A model generated the notes under the pieces. That model ran no database searches. It was given only the letters and a program-made list of their open reading frames with translations, and was not told the DNA's origin. A stretch of 6,518 bases of DNA, taken from assembly GCA_004556205.1 (NCBI GenBank), contig SFIL01000051.1, forward strand, positions 1 to 6,518. The letters run 5' to 3'. Shown in pieces: positions 1 to 6,276 of this stretch. The position numbers and the translations under genes are program-made. Every line of letters begins with the position of its first letter. Positions within the stretch are counted from its first letter, which is position 1. The DNA comes from Clostridiales bacterium (GTDB taxonomy: Bacteria; Bacillota; Clostridia; Oscillospirales; Oscillospiraceae).

Positions 1-50
1 AATTTCGCTTCTTGTATGTTTTTCGGCGAATACGAAATTTTTCTAATTAG

Positions 51-78
51 ATTGCCACGTCGCTGCGCTCCTCGCAAT
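51..78. repeat. Short palindromic dispersed-type repeat
   Basis: ATTGC at 51-55 is mirrored by GCAAT at 74-78, with a partly self-complementary GC-rich core between them. Read on the - strand it has the form TCATTGCGAGGAG...GACGTGGCAATC. From general knowledge, this closely resembles a small repeat scattered between genes in many bacterial genomes. The following bases to about 110, including GGGGACTTTTTCAACA, may belong to the same element, but its edges cannot be set from one copy. CACGTCG also occurs twice, at 56-62 and 81-87. It sits just upstream of the operon promoter, as expected for an intergenic repeat. No transposase is encoded, so if mobile it would be a non-autonomous element. Confidence 0.5.
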
Positions 79-121
79 GACACGTCGGGGACTTTTTCAA
101 CACGCTGTCTTATGTTTGCTC

Positions 122-150
122 TTGCTTTTTCTGTCGGTATTATGTATACT
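122..150 (+). promoter_or_regulatory. Candidate sigma-A promoter of the moxR operon
   Basis: The -10 box TATACT at 145-150 matches the consensus at five of six positions. TTGCTT at 122-127 is a weak -35 box (three of six) at the ideal 17-bp spacing. Transcription would start near 157 and give a leader of about 22 bases, just enough for the ribosome site at 166-171. It is the only plausible promoter seen close ahead of the operon. The weak -35 leaves real doubt. Confidence 0.45.
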
Positions 151-165
151 GAATTTACTGACAAA

Positions 166-171
166 AAGGAG
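166..171 (+). promoter_or_regulatory. Ribosome binding site that sets the moxR start
   Basis: AAGGAG lies 7 bases before the ATG at 179. The reading frame is open upstream to an ATG at 77, but that start has no comparable site and would add a hydrophobic stretch foreign to this soluble family. The site therefore decides for 179. Confidence 0.85.
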
Positions 172-178
172 ACGTTTT

Positions 179-1126
179 ATGGAAGATCGAAATGTTGATC
201 TGCTGACAAACGCGCAGAAGATATTGATGCAGGTGCGCCGCGTCGTGGTTGGAAAAAACAGAGTCCTGACTTGGGTTCTTGCGGCGATCCTTGCAAAGGG
301 ACATATCCTGATGGAGGACATTCCAGGCGTCGGGAAGACGACGATGGCGCTTGCTTTTTCCCGTACTTTGGGGCTGCAGCATAGCCGCGTGCAGTTTACG
401 CCTGACGTTTTGCCCTCCGATGTGACGGGCTACAGTATTTTAGACCAAGACAGCGGTAAAATGGTTTATCAGCCCGGTGCCGTGCTTTGCAATCTCTTTT
501 TGGCAGACGAGCTGAACCGCGCCACCTCAAGAACACAGTCGGCACTGTTAGAGGCAATGGAGGAGGGACAGGTGACCGTAGACAATGTAACGCATAAGCT
601 GCCGCAGCCGTTCGTTGTCATCGCCACGCAGAATCCCACCGGCGCGGCGGGTACACAGCCGCTGCCCGACAGTCAGACCGACCGCTTTATCATTCAGCTC
701 AGCCTCGGTTATCCCGCGCCCGAGGACGAGATCACTATGATCAACACGCGGCAGGGAGAGGATCCGCTGAAGTCTCTGCGACCTGTCCTCACGCCCCGCG
801 AGCTTTTGGCGATGCAGGAAACGGTTGCGCAGACCTATGTTTCGCAGGAGATCGTCGCCTACATTGTTGACCTGATCCATGCAACGCGCCGCGAGCCGCT
901 GTTGGAACGCGGCGCAAGCCCCAGAGCGACTTTGGCGGTTGTGGCGATGGCAAAGTCAATCGCACAGCTTCGCGGCCGCGATTATGTGGTTCCGAAGGAT
1001 GTGCAGGAGGTATTCGTGCAAACCGTCGCGCACCGTCTTGAGCGCAGCGCGAAGGCAGGGGAGCAGGAGGTAGGGGATATCTTGCAGGCGATTTTGCAAA
1101 AAATGCCTGCGCCGAAGCTGCGCTGA
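179..1126 (+). CDS. MoxR-family AAA+ ATPase
   Basis: This 315-residue protein has every landmark of the MoxR branch of AAA+ ATPases, which use ATP hydrolysis to remodel or activate partner proteins in the cytoplasm. The Walker A loop is IPGVGKTT (48-55) and Walker B is LFLADE (106-111). Sensor 1 is ATQNP (149-153), the arginine finger is probably R169 in DRF, and sensor 2 is R249 in SPRA. The rest to 315 is the helical lid. Length is normal for the family. The start at 179 is chosen from the AAGGAG site; an in-frame extension to 77 is rejected. The stop is separated by one base from the DUF58 start, so the two are surely co-transcribed. By family knowledge MoxR proteins work with neighbouring DUF58 or VWA proteins; the client here is unknown. 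Family assignment is very secure, the specific function is not. Confidence 0.96.
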   Translation: MEDRNVDLLTNAQKILMQVRRVVVGKNRVLTWVLAAILAKGHILMEDIPGVGKTTMALAFSRTLGLQHSRVQFTPDVLPSDVTGYSILDQDSGKMVYQPGAVLCNLFLADELNRATSRTQSALLEAMEEGQVTVDNVTHKLPQPFVVIATQNPTGAAGTQPLPDSQTDRFIIQLSLGYPAPEDEITMINTRQGEDPLKSLRPVLTPRELLAMQETVAQTYVSQEIVAYIVDLIHATRREPLLERGASPRATLAVVAMAKSIAQLRGRDYVVPKDVQEVFVQTVAHRLERSAKAGEQEVGDILQAILQKMPAPKLR

Positions 1127-1127
1127 T

Positions 1128-2048
1128 ATGCTTCGACGGCGAATACTGTACCTTATCAGCCTGATAGGGTGCTTTGGATTTTATGTTGCATATCAAGAAT
1201 GGCTGTCGTGGCTTTTACTCATGGCGGTGGCTTTTTTGCCGCTGCTCAGTCTGCTGCTCAGCCTGCCGGCGATGCTCCTTGTCAAGGTGCGCTTCACATT
1301 TCCCTCGGCGGTGCAGCTCGGGGAACAGGTGCCGCTGAAGCCGCAGGTAAAATGTGCCCTTCCTGAGCCGCTTATTTCATGGCGCTACCGCATCCATTTG
1401 CCGTATAGCGATGAGGTGTGCAAGCAAAAGAGCAGGAAGCCGCTGCTCGCGGAGCACTGCGGCTGTATTAGAATTGAACTGCGAAAGCCATGGAAATATG
1501 ACTATTTGGGTCTGTTCCGCCTGCCCTTATGCAAGCGGTTCACGCAGGAGGTTTTGGTATTGCCGAAACCGATACCGATTGACGACCTTCCGAGCTTAAA
1601 GCGGTATCTTACCGCGCGTTGGAAGCCAAAGGCGGGCGGCGGCTTTGCGGAAAACTATGATCTGCGTCTCTATCGTCCCGGGGATAACCTGCGGCAGATT
1701 CATTGGAAGCTGGCGTCAAAAACTCACAAGCTGATCACGCGTGAACCGTCTGTTCCCGTTCGCGGGAAAATGGCTTTGACGATGATCCTGCGCGGACAGC
1801 CCGCTGAAATTGATGAAAAGCTCGGAAAACTGCTCTATGCTTCCCAAACGCTTTTGAAGCAGGAGCTTTCCCACGAGCTGCATTGTCTGACCGGCGAAGG
1901 GCTGAAGGTTTTCACCGTCTCCGACGCACAGGCGCTGGATAAGGCTGTGGCGGAGCTGCTGCGTGCGCGTGTTACCGCAGAACAGAAGATGCCTGCAGTT
2001 CATGCCTCATGGCAGTACCATATCGGAGGTGAGCAGGATGAAGGGTGA
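1128..2048 (+). CDS. DUF58 membrane-anchored protein
   Basis: The protein has 306 residues. Two hydrophobic segments at about 6-22 and 27-53 anchor it in the membrane, with a basic N-terminus (MLRRR). A beta-rich region follows, then the DUF58 signature around 175-207: ENYDLRLYRPGD and IHWKLASKTHKLITREP. The YDYLGLF stretch at 124-130 also fits the family. Most of the chain after residue 53 is likely on the cytoplasmic side, where it could meet the MoxR ATPase, but topology is inferred. DUF58 proteins have no established reaction; they are seen as partners of MoxR and often resemble VWA-type folds at the C-terminus. No Shine-Dalgarno is visible before the ATG, which lies one base after the moxR stop, so translation is probably coupled. 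The last 11 bases overlap the transglutaminase gene. Confidence 0.93.
   Translation: MLRRRILYLISLIGCFGFYVAYQEWLSWLLLMAVAFLPLLSLLLSLPAMLLVKVRFTFPSAVQLGEQVPLKPQVKCALPEPLISWRYRIHLPYSDEVCKQKSRKPLLAEHCGCIRIELRKPWKYDYLGLFRLPLCKRFTQEVLVLPKPIPIDDLPSLKRYLTARWKPKAGGGFAENYDLRLYRPGDNLRQIHWKLASKTHKLITREPSVPVRGKMALTMILRGQPAEIDEKLGKLLYASQTLLKQELSHELHCLTGEGLKVFTVSDAQALDKAVAELLRARVTAEQKMPAVHASWQYHIGGEQDEG
2025..2029 (+). promoter_or_regulatory. Ribosome binding site of the transglutaminase gene
   Basis: GGAGG, within GGAGGTGA, lies 8 bases before the ATG at 2038 and inside the end of the DUF58 gene. It decides for 2038 rather than the in-frame ATG at 1963, which lies deep in the DUF58 gene. Confidence 0.85.
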
Positions 2049-4206
2049 AAAATGGCTGACCCTCCTGTGCGGGACGCTGCTCACTTTCCTGCTGAGCTTT
2101 TCCTGCGTCGCCTGCATCGCAACTGCGTTTGATCTGCATACAGAGGAGCTTGTCGATCTGCGGGCGCTTGCGCTTTGGTGTGCGCTGATATCGTTCCTCG
2201 GCAGTGTCTGCTATACATGGAGGTTGGGGCTGCTCCTGCCAGTGCTGCTTGCGGGGCTCGGCATATCTCTTTGGTTTTACGGCGCTCTGGAGCTGAGCAT
2301 TGAGGCACTGTGCAATACGGTGAGTATCCGCTATAACAACGGCTACCATTGGGGCGTTCTCTGTTGGAGCGGCGCCGCCCTGCAAGCGGTAGATCGAACC
2401 ATGGCATTGCAAGCAATCGGCAGCGTTGTGGCGATGGTTGCCGCTTGGACGGTATGCAAGCGGCGCATTGCGCTTTGGGCAATTCTCGCAGGCTTGCTTC
2501 CACTGATCTCCTGTACGATGCTCACAACGACCGTACCGGCAAAGGCAGCGTTGTTTCTCTGGCTGCTTGCGATGGCACTGCTGCTTTTGACGCAGCCGGT
2601 GCGCAGGAAGAATGCCAATCACGCCAACAAGCTGACCCTGTTTGCGGCACTTCCAGCGATCTTGGCATTGGTACTGCTGTTCCACCTCGTCCCGCAGGAG
2701 GGTTATTCCGGCGCGGAACGGGCGGGAAAGTTCTTGCAGAGCGTCGAATCGTTTTTCACCCGCGCCGTCTCCAACGTCGGCGGCGGCCGAGACGAGACAG
2801 TGAAGCTCTCGCGCATCGGACGCATGACGGAGGACCCCACGCCGGTGATGGACGTGACGGCGACCTTCTCCGGCGCGTGCTATCTGCGCGGGAGGGCGTA
2901 CGACATCTATAGCGGCACGCAGTGGCAGGACAGCGGCGCAGACTATAACCTCCCATGGCCGGTGCTGGAGCGAGGGGCGGATATGTTCACCACGCAGCCG
3001 CGCGGCTCGGTCACGATCCGGACACGGGACGAGGAGGACATTCTCTACCTGCCGTACTATACGGAATCCATGCTCTATCAGCATCTGGGAAGCACACAGC
3101 GCAACGAGGACGAGCTGAAGGAGTATACCTTCGACCGCTATTTACTTGAACGGTTGATCCGTCCGTCCTATGATTCCGTCGTTTTGACCAATGAGCAAGT
3201 CATCGAACGTCTGAACCACCTCGGCTACAACATCCGCCTGCCGGACGAGGCCGATCTGCAGGCCATGACCGCCCTGCCGGAGGATACGCGTCTTTGGGCG
3301 CAGGACTTGGTCGCGCAGATCGCCTCGATGTACGGCTTATCTTTCAGCGACGCCGACCCGAACGAGATCGCGGCCGTCATCGGCAGCTATTTGCGTTCCT
3401 GCGCACGCTATGACCTCAACACACCGCGCATGTCCGCCGATCAGACGGATTTCGTCCGCTGGTTCCTGACGCAGTCGGACACGGGCTATTGCGTCCATTT
3501 TGCAAGCTCCGCCGTCGTCTTGCTCCGCGCTGCGGGCGTTCCGGCACGTTATGTCAGCGGCTTCCTCTTTGATGCCGCCGCAGGCGAGACGGTCACGGTG
3601 CAGCAAAAGAACGCGCATGCTTGGGTTGAATACTGGACGATATCCACCGGCTGGCAGGTCTTAGACCCGACTCCGGCCGCCTCGGACGAGATCCCCACCG
3701 AGCCGACGACCGAATCGACGACGGAGGCAACGACCCAGCCGACGACCGCACCGACCGAGAGCAGTGCAGCCCCGGAAACCGCGACAATGGCAGGGGAGAG
3801 CAGTCTCAGTGATGGCGAGACAGGTGAAGCAGCAGCCAATACACAGAGTAACACCGTTTTTCTCCACATTCTGCTGTGGCTCGGCGGCGCGGCGCTGCTT
3901 GTTGCACTGCTCGTCGGGCAGTCGCGGCTGCGCGTGCATCTTCGCAGACGGGCGCAGCAGCGCGGCGCGCCGAACGCGCGGGCGCTGTGCTGCTGGCAGC
4001 AGGCGTTGCGCTATGCCCATGCGCTGGGAGAAAAGCCTGATCCTGCGCTGAGGGAATTAGCGCAGAAGGCAAAATTCAGCCAATATGTGCTGGCAGACGA
4101 AGAATTGCAACAGTTTGAGGCTTATTTCCGACGCGCGGTCAACGCCCTAAGAAAAAAGCCGATGCTTTTGCGCCTGATTTACCGTTTCGTTCTCGCGCTG
4201 TACTGA
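2038..4206 (+). CDS. TgpA-like membrane transglutaminase
   Basis: This 722-residue protein has the domain order of TgpA-type proteins. Several membrane helices fill about 5-220 (roughly 5-30, 43-58, 63-82, 122-139, 143-160, 169-188, 200-218). An extracytoplasmic region follows, with a transglutaminase-like core at about 440-545. The papain-like triad is visible: C485 in GYCVHFAS, H527 in NAHAWVEYW and D543 in LDPTPA. A Thr/Pro/Glu-rich linker (about 551-605), one more helix (about 607-627), and a cytoplasmic tail resembling DUF4129 (about 640-722) complete it. The fold could act as protein crosslinker, amidase or peptidase; the substrate cannot be read from sequence. All catalytic residues are present, so it should be active. 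It ends the operon with MoxR and DUF58, an arrangement known from many bacteria and suspected to act at the cell envelope. The start is fixed by the GGAGG at 2025. Confidence 0.94.
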   Translation: MKGEKWLTLLCGTLLTFLLSFSCVACIATAFDLHTEELVDLRALALWCALISFLGSVCYTWRLGLLLPVLLAGLGISLWFYGALELSIEALCNTVSIRYNNGYHWGVLCWSGAALQAVDRTMALQAIGSVVAMVAAWTVCKRRIALWAILAGLLPLISCTMLTTTVPAKAALFLWLLAMALLLLTQPVRRKNANHANKLTLFAALPAILALVLLFHLVPQEGYSGAERAGKFLQSVESFFTRAVSNVGGGRDETVKLSRIGRMTEDPTPVMDVTATFSGACYLRGRAYDIYSGTQWQDSGADYNLPWPVLERGADMFTTQPRGSVTIRTRDEEDILYLPYYTESMLYQHLGSTQRNEDELKEYTFDRYLLERLIRPSYDSVVLTNEQVIERLNHLGYNIRLPDEADLQAMTALPEDTRLWAQDLVAQIASMYGLSFSDADPNEIAAVIGSYLRSCARYDLNTPRMSADQTDFVRWFLTQSDTGYCVHFASSAVVLLRAAGVPARYVSGFLFDAAAGETVTVQQKNAHAWVEYWTISTGWQVLDPTPAASDEIPTEPTTESTTEATTQPTTAPTESSAAPETATMAGESSLSDGETGEAAANTQSNTVFLHILLWLGGAALLVALLVGQSRLRVHLRRRAQQRGAPNARALCCWQQALRYAHALGEKPDPALRELAQKAKFSQYVLADEELQQFEAYFRRAVNALRKKPMLLRLIYRFVLALY
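3694..3753 (+). repeat. Degenerate 12-bp tandem repeat coding a Thr/Pro/Glu linker
   Basis: Five consecutive 12-bp units code for PTEP, TTES, TTEA, TTQP and TTAP (residues 553-572 of the transglutaminase). Units share an ACGACC-type start and a Pro, Ser or Ala end codon. The four-residue period is plain. It lies between the catalytic core and the last membrane helix, so it is probably an extended spacer near the outer face of the membrane. Confidence 0.75.
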
Positions 4207-4384
4207 TTGTAACTGCTGCACGTGCAGACAGCGTTGTCAATCTCATGAACTACGGATATGTGAAGAAGTGCTTGTCCTTGTGAGGAGTGTGACGCGGCAG
4301 TCGGTTCTTGCAATAGTGTATATGTCTGTACCGTCGGCACGCAGCGGCGTCGTATCCGCTTAAAAAACAACATAATAGAATAAG
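4207..4384. other. Non-coding gap between convergent operons
   Basis: No gene is supported here. A perfect 12-bp palindrome, CTGCACGTGCAG, lies at 4216-4227, ten bases after the transglutaminase stop. TTGTCA (4234-4239) and TATGTG (4257-4262) are 17 bp apart and form a poor promoter candidate on the + strand, since the -10 box is weak. The longest open frame (- strand, to 4373) overlaps the transglutaminase end and resembles no family I know. The right end turns AT-rich and may act as the U-rich tail of the neighbouring terminator on the - strand. Confidence 0.5.
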
Positions 4385-4429
4385 CAACGGAATTCCTTCC
4401 CTGTAAAAAACCGGGAGGGGATTCCGTTG
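4385..4429. terminator. Strong hairpin, probable bidirectional terminator
   Basis: CAACGGAAT at 4385-4393 pairs with ATTCCGTTG at 4421-4429. On the + strand transcript the pairing continues through 4401/4413 with two G-U pairs, giving a 17-bp stem and an 11-base loop at 4402-4412. T-rich sequence (TCTTGGTTTATTT) follows on the + strand, and CTTATTCTATTATG with a later T run follows on the - strand. It lies between two converging operons, with the phosphatase stop 8 bases away, as expected for a shared terminator. In the - strand transcript the two wobble pairs become A-C mismatches, so the stem is somewhat weaker that way. Confidence 0.85.
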
Positions 4430-4436
4430 TCTTGGT

Positions 4437-5213
4437 TTATTTGGAGCTTTTTTGCTCGAGCCTTTCGCAAGCTGTCAAGGGTTTTCGCGATGAATCATGA
4501 TGATGCGCTCTGCACGCGTCGCAATTGCCGTGCCGTTCGCATTTCTTTCGTTTGCACGGGCAGACTTGTGAGATCAGGGCTTCCTGCAATTCGGCAGGGG
4601 AGCAATAAATCGTTTCCGCTCCCGCACTTCGCAAGCTCTCCTCGGTGCGGAAGCCCCAGCCGACGGAGAAGCATGGAAGTCCAGTATTTTTTGCAGTCTC
4701 AATATCTACCTCGGAATCGCCGATATAAACCGTGTTTTCTTCTGTGCATCCAAGACGCTGCATGGCAATGCGCACCATATCCGGCGCGGGCTTACGCGGG
4801 ACACCATCCAGTTCACCGACAGCCACAGGGATCAGATCGTCAAAATAGAGCGTCCGCAGAAGCTGTACCATCGGATTCGCTTTATTCGAGACGATTGCCA
4901 TGCGCAAGTCGCACCTTTTCATCTTGCGCAGGAAGGGGAGAATGCCATCATAAGGTACCGTTCCGTCGTGATAATGCTCGCGGTAATGCGTCTTCATTTC
5001 CGACAGAACGGCATCGACGGTCTTATCATTCGTTCCTTGCGGAACCGCGCGCTTAATCAGCATTCTCAAGCCGTTTCCGACAAAATTTCGAACTTCATCC
5101 GTCGTTTTTTCGGGATAATTAAACTTTTTTAGTGCAAAATTTGTACTATCACGCAGATCGGCAAGTGTGTTCAGCAGCGTGCCGTCTAAATCAAAAATCA
5201 GGTTTTTTATCAT
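4437..5213 (-). CDS. HAD phosphatase (Gph/PpaX-like) with Cys-rich tail
   Basis: The protein has 258 residues. All four HAD motifs are present: DLDGT with nucleophile D8 and acid D10, motif II VSN (S109), motif III lysine K141 in RKPAPD, and motif IV GDSEVD with D166 and D170. A helical C1-type cap lies at about 15-85. This places it with phosphoglycolate/pyrophosphate-type phosphatases, soluble and Mg-dependent; the true substrate cannot be told. The phosphatase fold is complete by about residue 213. The remaining 45 residues are odd: six cysteines (218, 220, 225, 231, 234, 249) and histidines at 228 and 237-239, including KCERHGNC. This could bind a metal (inference). The ATG overlaps the recombinase stop as ATGA, and GGAG at 5222-5225 is 8 bases upstream, so translation is coupled. 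The stop lies just before the shared terminator hairpin. Confidence 0.93.
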   Translation of the reverse strand: MIKNLIFDLDGTLLNTLADLRDSTNFALKKFNYPEKTTDEVRNFVGNGLRMLIKRAVPQGTNDKTVDAVLSEMKTHYREHYHDGTVPYDGILPFLRKMKRCDLRMAIVSNKANPMVQLLRTLYFDDLIPVAVGELDGVPRKPAPDMVRIAMQRLGCTEENTVYIGDSEVDIETAKNTGLPCFSVGWGFRTEESLRSAGAETIYCSPAELQEALISQVCPCKRKKCERHGNCDACRAHHHDSSRKPLTACERLEQKSSK

Positions 5214-6199
5214 TCCTTTTTCTCCAAGTGGGAGAGAGGATTCGCCTCCGCGGCGATCTTCAACTCCGAATTCTCAATGTGGGTATAAATCTCTGTCGTG
5301 TTCAGGTGCTCATGACCCAAAACCTCCTGCACCGTCTTGATGTCCACACCATTTGCAACCATCAGTGTTGCCGCCGTATGGCGCAGCTTGTGCGCCGAAT
5401 ACTGACTCGGGTCAAGTCCCGCCGCGAGCATATGCTTTTTGACGAGACGATGCACCGCCGTTACACTGATGCGGTTATTGTCGCGCGAACCGAACAAAGC
5501 GCGATTGTCAGAGAGAACTTTTTTGTTGCGTTCTGACAGATAATCGTCGATCGCCGCCTTGCAGGCAGAGCCGAAATAGACAATTCGCTCCTTGTTTCCC
5601 TTGCCCGTTACGCGGATTCTATCTTCATATACATCATTCAAATTCAATCCAACCAGCTCAGACCGACGAATACCGCAGTTCAGAAAAAGCATCAGAATCG
5701 CGTAGTCGCGCTTCGCGTTTACGCCCTGTACAGCAGAGAGGAGGCGGCACGATTCCTCGAGAGTCAGATATTTGGGGAGGGACTTACGGATTTTGGGAAA
5801 TTCGACGTCCTTCACCGGATTTTCTGTGAGCTGTTTCGTGCGGACGGTCAGGTATTTATAAAAAGACTTGATCGCTGAGAGCTTTCGCGCACGCGCAGCG
5901 GCACCGATGCCGCTATCGTCATAGTCATTTTGCTTGCGGTCATGAGCAAGAAAGGAAAGAAAGTCATAGATATCAGTAATAGTTATCATTTCTATAAACT
6001 TAAGATCAACATTACTGATAGAGATCCCGTCGAGGTCTGTCGTGTACGGCATCTCGTTCTTTACCATGACCATGAAACGCAGGAAGAGTCGCAGATCGAG
6101 GTAGTATTCGGAGATCGTGCGCGGTGACTGACCCTTGATATTCTCATGGTACGACAGAAATTCACGCAAGACCTGCGGGCAATCGGAATATGACTGCAT
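5210..6199 (-). CDS. Xer-type tyrosine recombinase
   Basis: This 329-residue protein cuts and rejoins DNA through a covalent tyrosine intermediate. An N-terminal core-binding domain covers about 7-120, with an acidic stretch (NDYDDSG, 91-97) ahead of the ARARKLSAIKSFYKYL helix. The catalytic domain follows, with all expected residues: R178 in GIRRSEL, K200 in GKGNKER, H270 and R273 in HKLRH, H296 in LGH, and Y305 in IYTH. XerC/XerD proteins usually have about 300 residues; this one is slightly longer, mainly in the N-terminal half. The start at 6199 follows from GGAGG seven bases upstream; an in-frame start at 6265 would run through the promoter. It may be the chromosome-dimer recombinase, or one acting on another site. 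No phage, integron or cassette genes are nearby, which favours a housekeeping role. It is co-transcribed with the phosphatase. Confidence 0.93.
   Translation of the reverse strand: MQSYSDCPQVLREFLSYHENIKGQSPRTISEYYLDLRLFLRFMVMVKNEMPYTTDLDGISISNVDLKFIEMITITDIYDFLSFLAHDRKQNDYDDSGIGAAARARKLSAIKSFYKYLTVRTKQLTENPVKDVEFPKIRKSLPKYLTLEESCRLLSAVQGVNAKRDYAILMLFLNCGIRRSELVGLNLNDVYEDRIRVTGKGNKERIVYFGSACKAAIDDYLSERNKKVLSDNRALFGSRDNNRISVTAVHRLVKKHMLAAGLDPSQYSAHKLRHTAATLMVANGVDIKTVQEVLGHEHLNTTEIYTHIENSELKIAAEANPLSHLEKKE
5222..5225 (-). promoter_or_regulatory. Ribosome binding site of the HAD phosphatase gene
   Basis: GGAG on the - strand lies 8 bases before the ATG at 5213, inside the last codons of the recombinase gene. 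A second purine run, AAAAAGGA, directly abuts the ATG and is too close to serve. Together with the ATGA overlap this supports the start at 5213. Confidence 0.65.
5971..6020. repeat. Perfect 10-bp inverted repeat inside the recombinase gene
   Basis: TATCAGTAAT at 5971-5980 is the exact reverse complement of ATTACTGATA at 6011-6020, with 30 bases between. Neither the flanks nor the inner bases extend the match. The surrounding stretch is visibly more AT-rich than the rest of the gene. It codes for part of the N-terminal DNA-binding domain (roughly residues 60-77). It could be chance, an RNA structure or a protein-binding site. Confidence 0.6.
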
Positions 6200-6206
6200 G
6201 ACATCA

Positions 6207-6211
6207 CCTCC
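6207..6211 (-). promoter_or_regulatory. Ribosome binding site that sets the recombinase start
   Basis: GGAGG, within GGAGGTGAT on the - strand, is a near-perfect match to the 16S tail and lies seven bases before the ATG at 6199. It decides for this start over the in-frame one at 6265. Confidence 0.9.
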
Positions 6212-6236
6212 AAAGCAGAATCGGCTGGACAAAGGA

Positions 6237-6265
6237 ATTATAGCACCAATCACACTGCAGCGCAA
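6237..6265 (-). promoter_or_regulatory. Sigma-A promoter of the xer-HAD operon
   Basis: On the - strand, TTGCGC (6265-6260) and a perfect TATAAT (6242-6237) are 17 bp apart, with an extended -10 TG one base before the -10 box. Transcription would start near 6230, leaving a leader of about 30 bases with the GGAGG site in it. The -35 box lies within a motif repeated at 6451-6468, a possible regulatory link. Confidence 0.78.
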
Positions 6266-6276
6266 GAAATAAGTGC
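6260..6276. repeat. Motif copy A, over the recombinase -35 box
   Basis: GCGCAAGAAATAAGTGC closely matches copy B at 6451-6468, differing by one substitution and one missing base. It covers the -35 box of the recombinase promoter. AAGTGC at 6271-6276 can also pair with GCACTT at 6290-6295, giving a weak 6-bp hairpin. A regulator site is possible but unproven. Confidence 0.5.

Noticed and set aside
140..150. TTATGTATACT, close to the right arm of the Gram-positive dif site
   Set aside because: The matching left arm is missing: the 11 bases at the expected place share only about two positions with dif. The half-site coincides with the -10 promoter region and is likely chance.
77..178. In-frame N-terminal extension of the MoxR protein with a hydrophobic stretch, suggesting a membrane anchor
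   Set aside because: It overlaps the palindromic repeat and the promoter candidate and lacks a ribosome site. AAGGAG stands at the right distance before the ATG at 179, and MoxR ATPases are soluble.
1753..1768. Perfect 6-bp hairpin TTCCCG-TTCG-CGGGAA within the DUF58 gene
   Set aside because: It has no T-run after it, and the loop-closing pair is the reverse of the extra-stable UUCG type. It is probably just codon sequence.
1972..3084. Long - strand open frame of 370 codons
   Set aside because: It lies opposite the transglutaminase and DUF58 genes, has a His/Gln/Arg-rich composition without domains, and no ribosome site. It is a shadow of GC-biased coding sequence.
4179..4373. - strand open frame of 64 codons in the convergent gap
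   Set aside because: It overlaps the transglutaminase end, has no ribosome site or recognisable motif, and nothing supports expression.
4427..5056. + strand open frame of 209 codons
   Set aside because: It is opposite the clear HAD phosphatase, whose motifs are all intact, and its product is Arg/Ser-rich with no domain.
6200..6265. Upstream start for the recombinase adding 22 residues
   Set aside because: It would place coding sequence across the TATAAT promoter and the ribosome site. GGAGG seven bases ahead of 6199 gives the better start.
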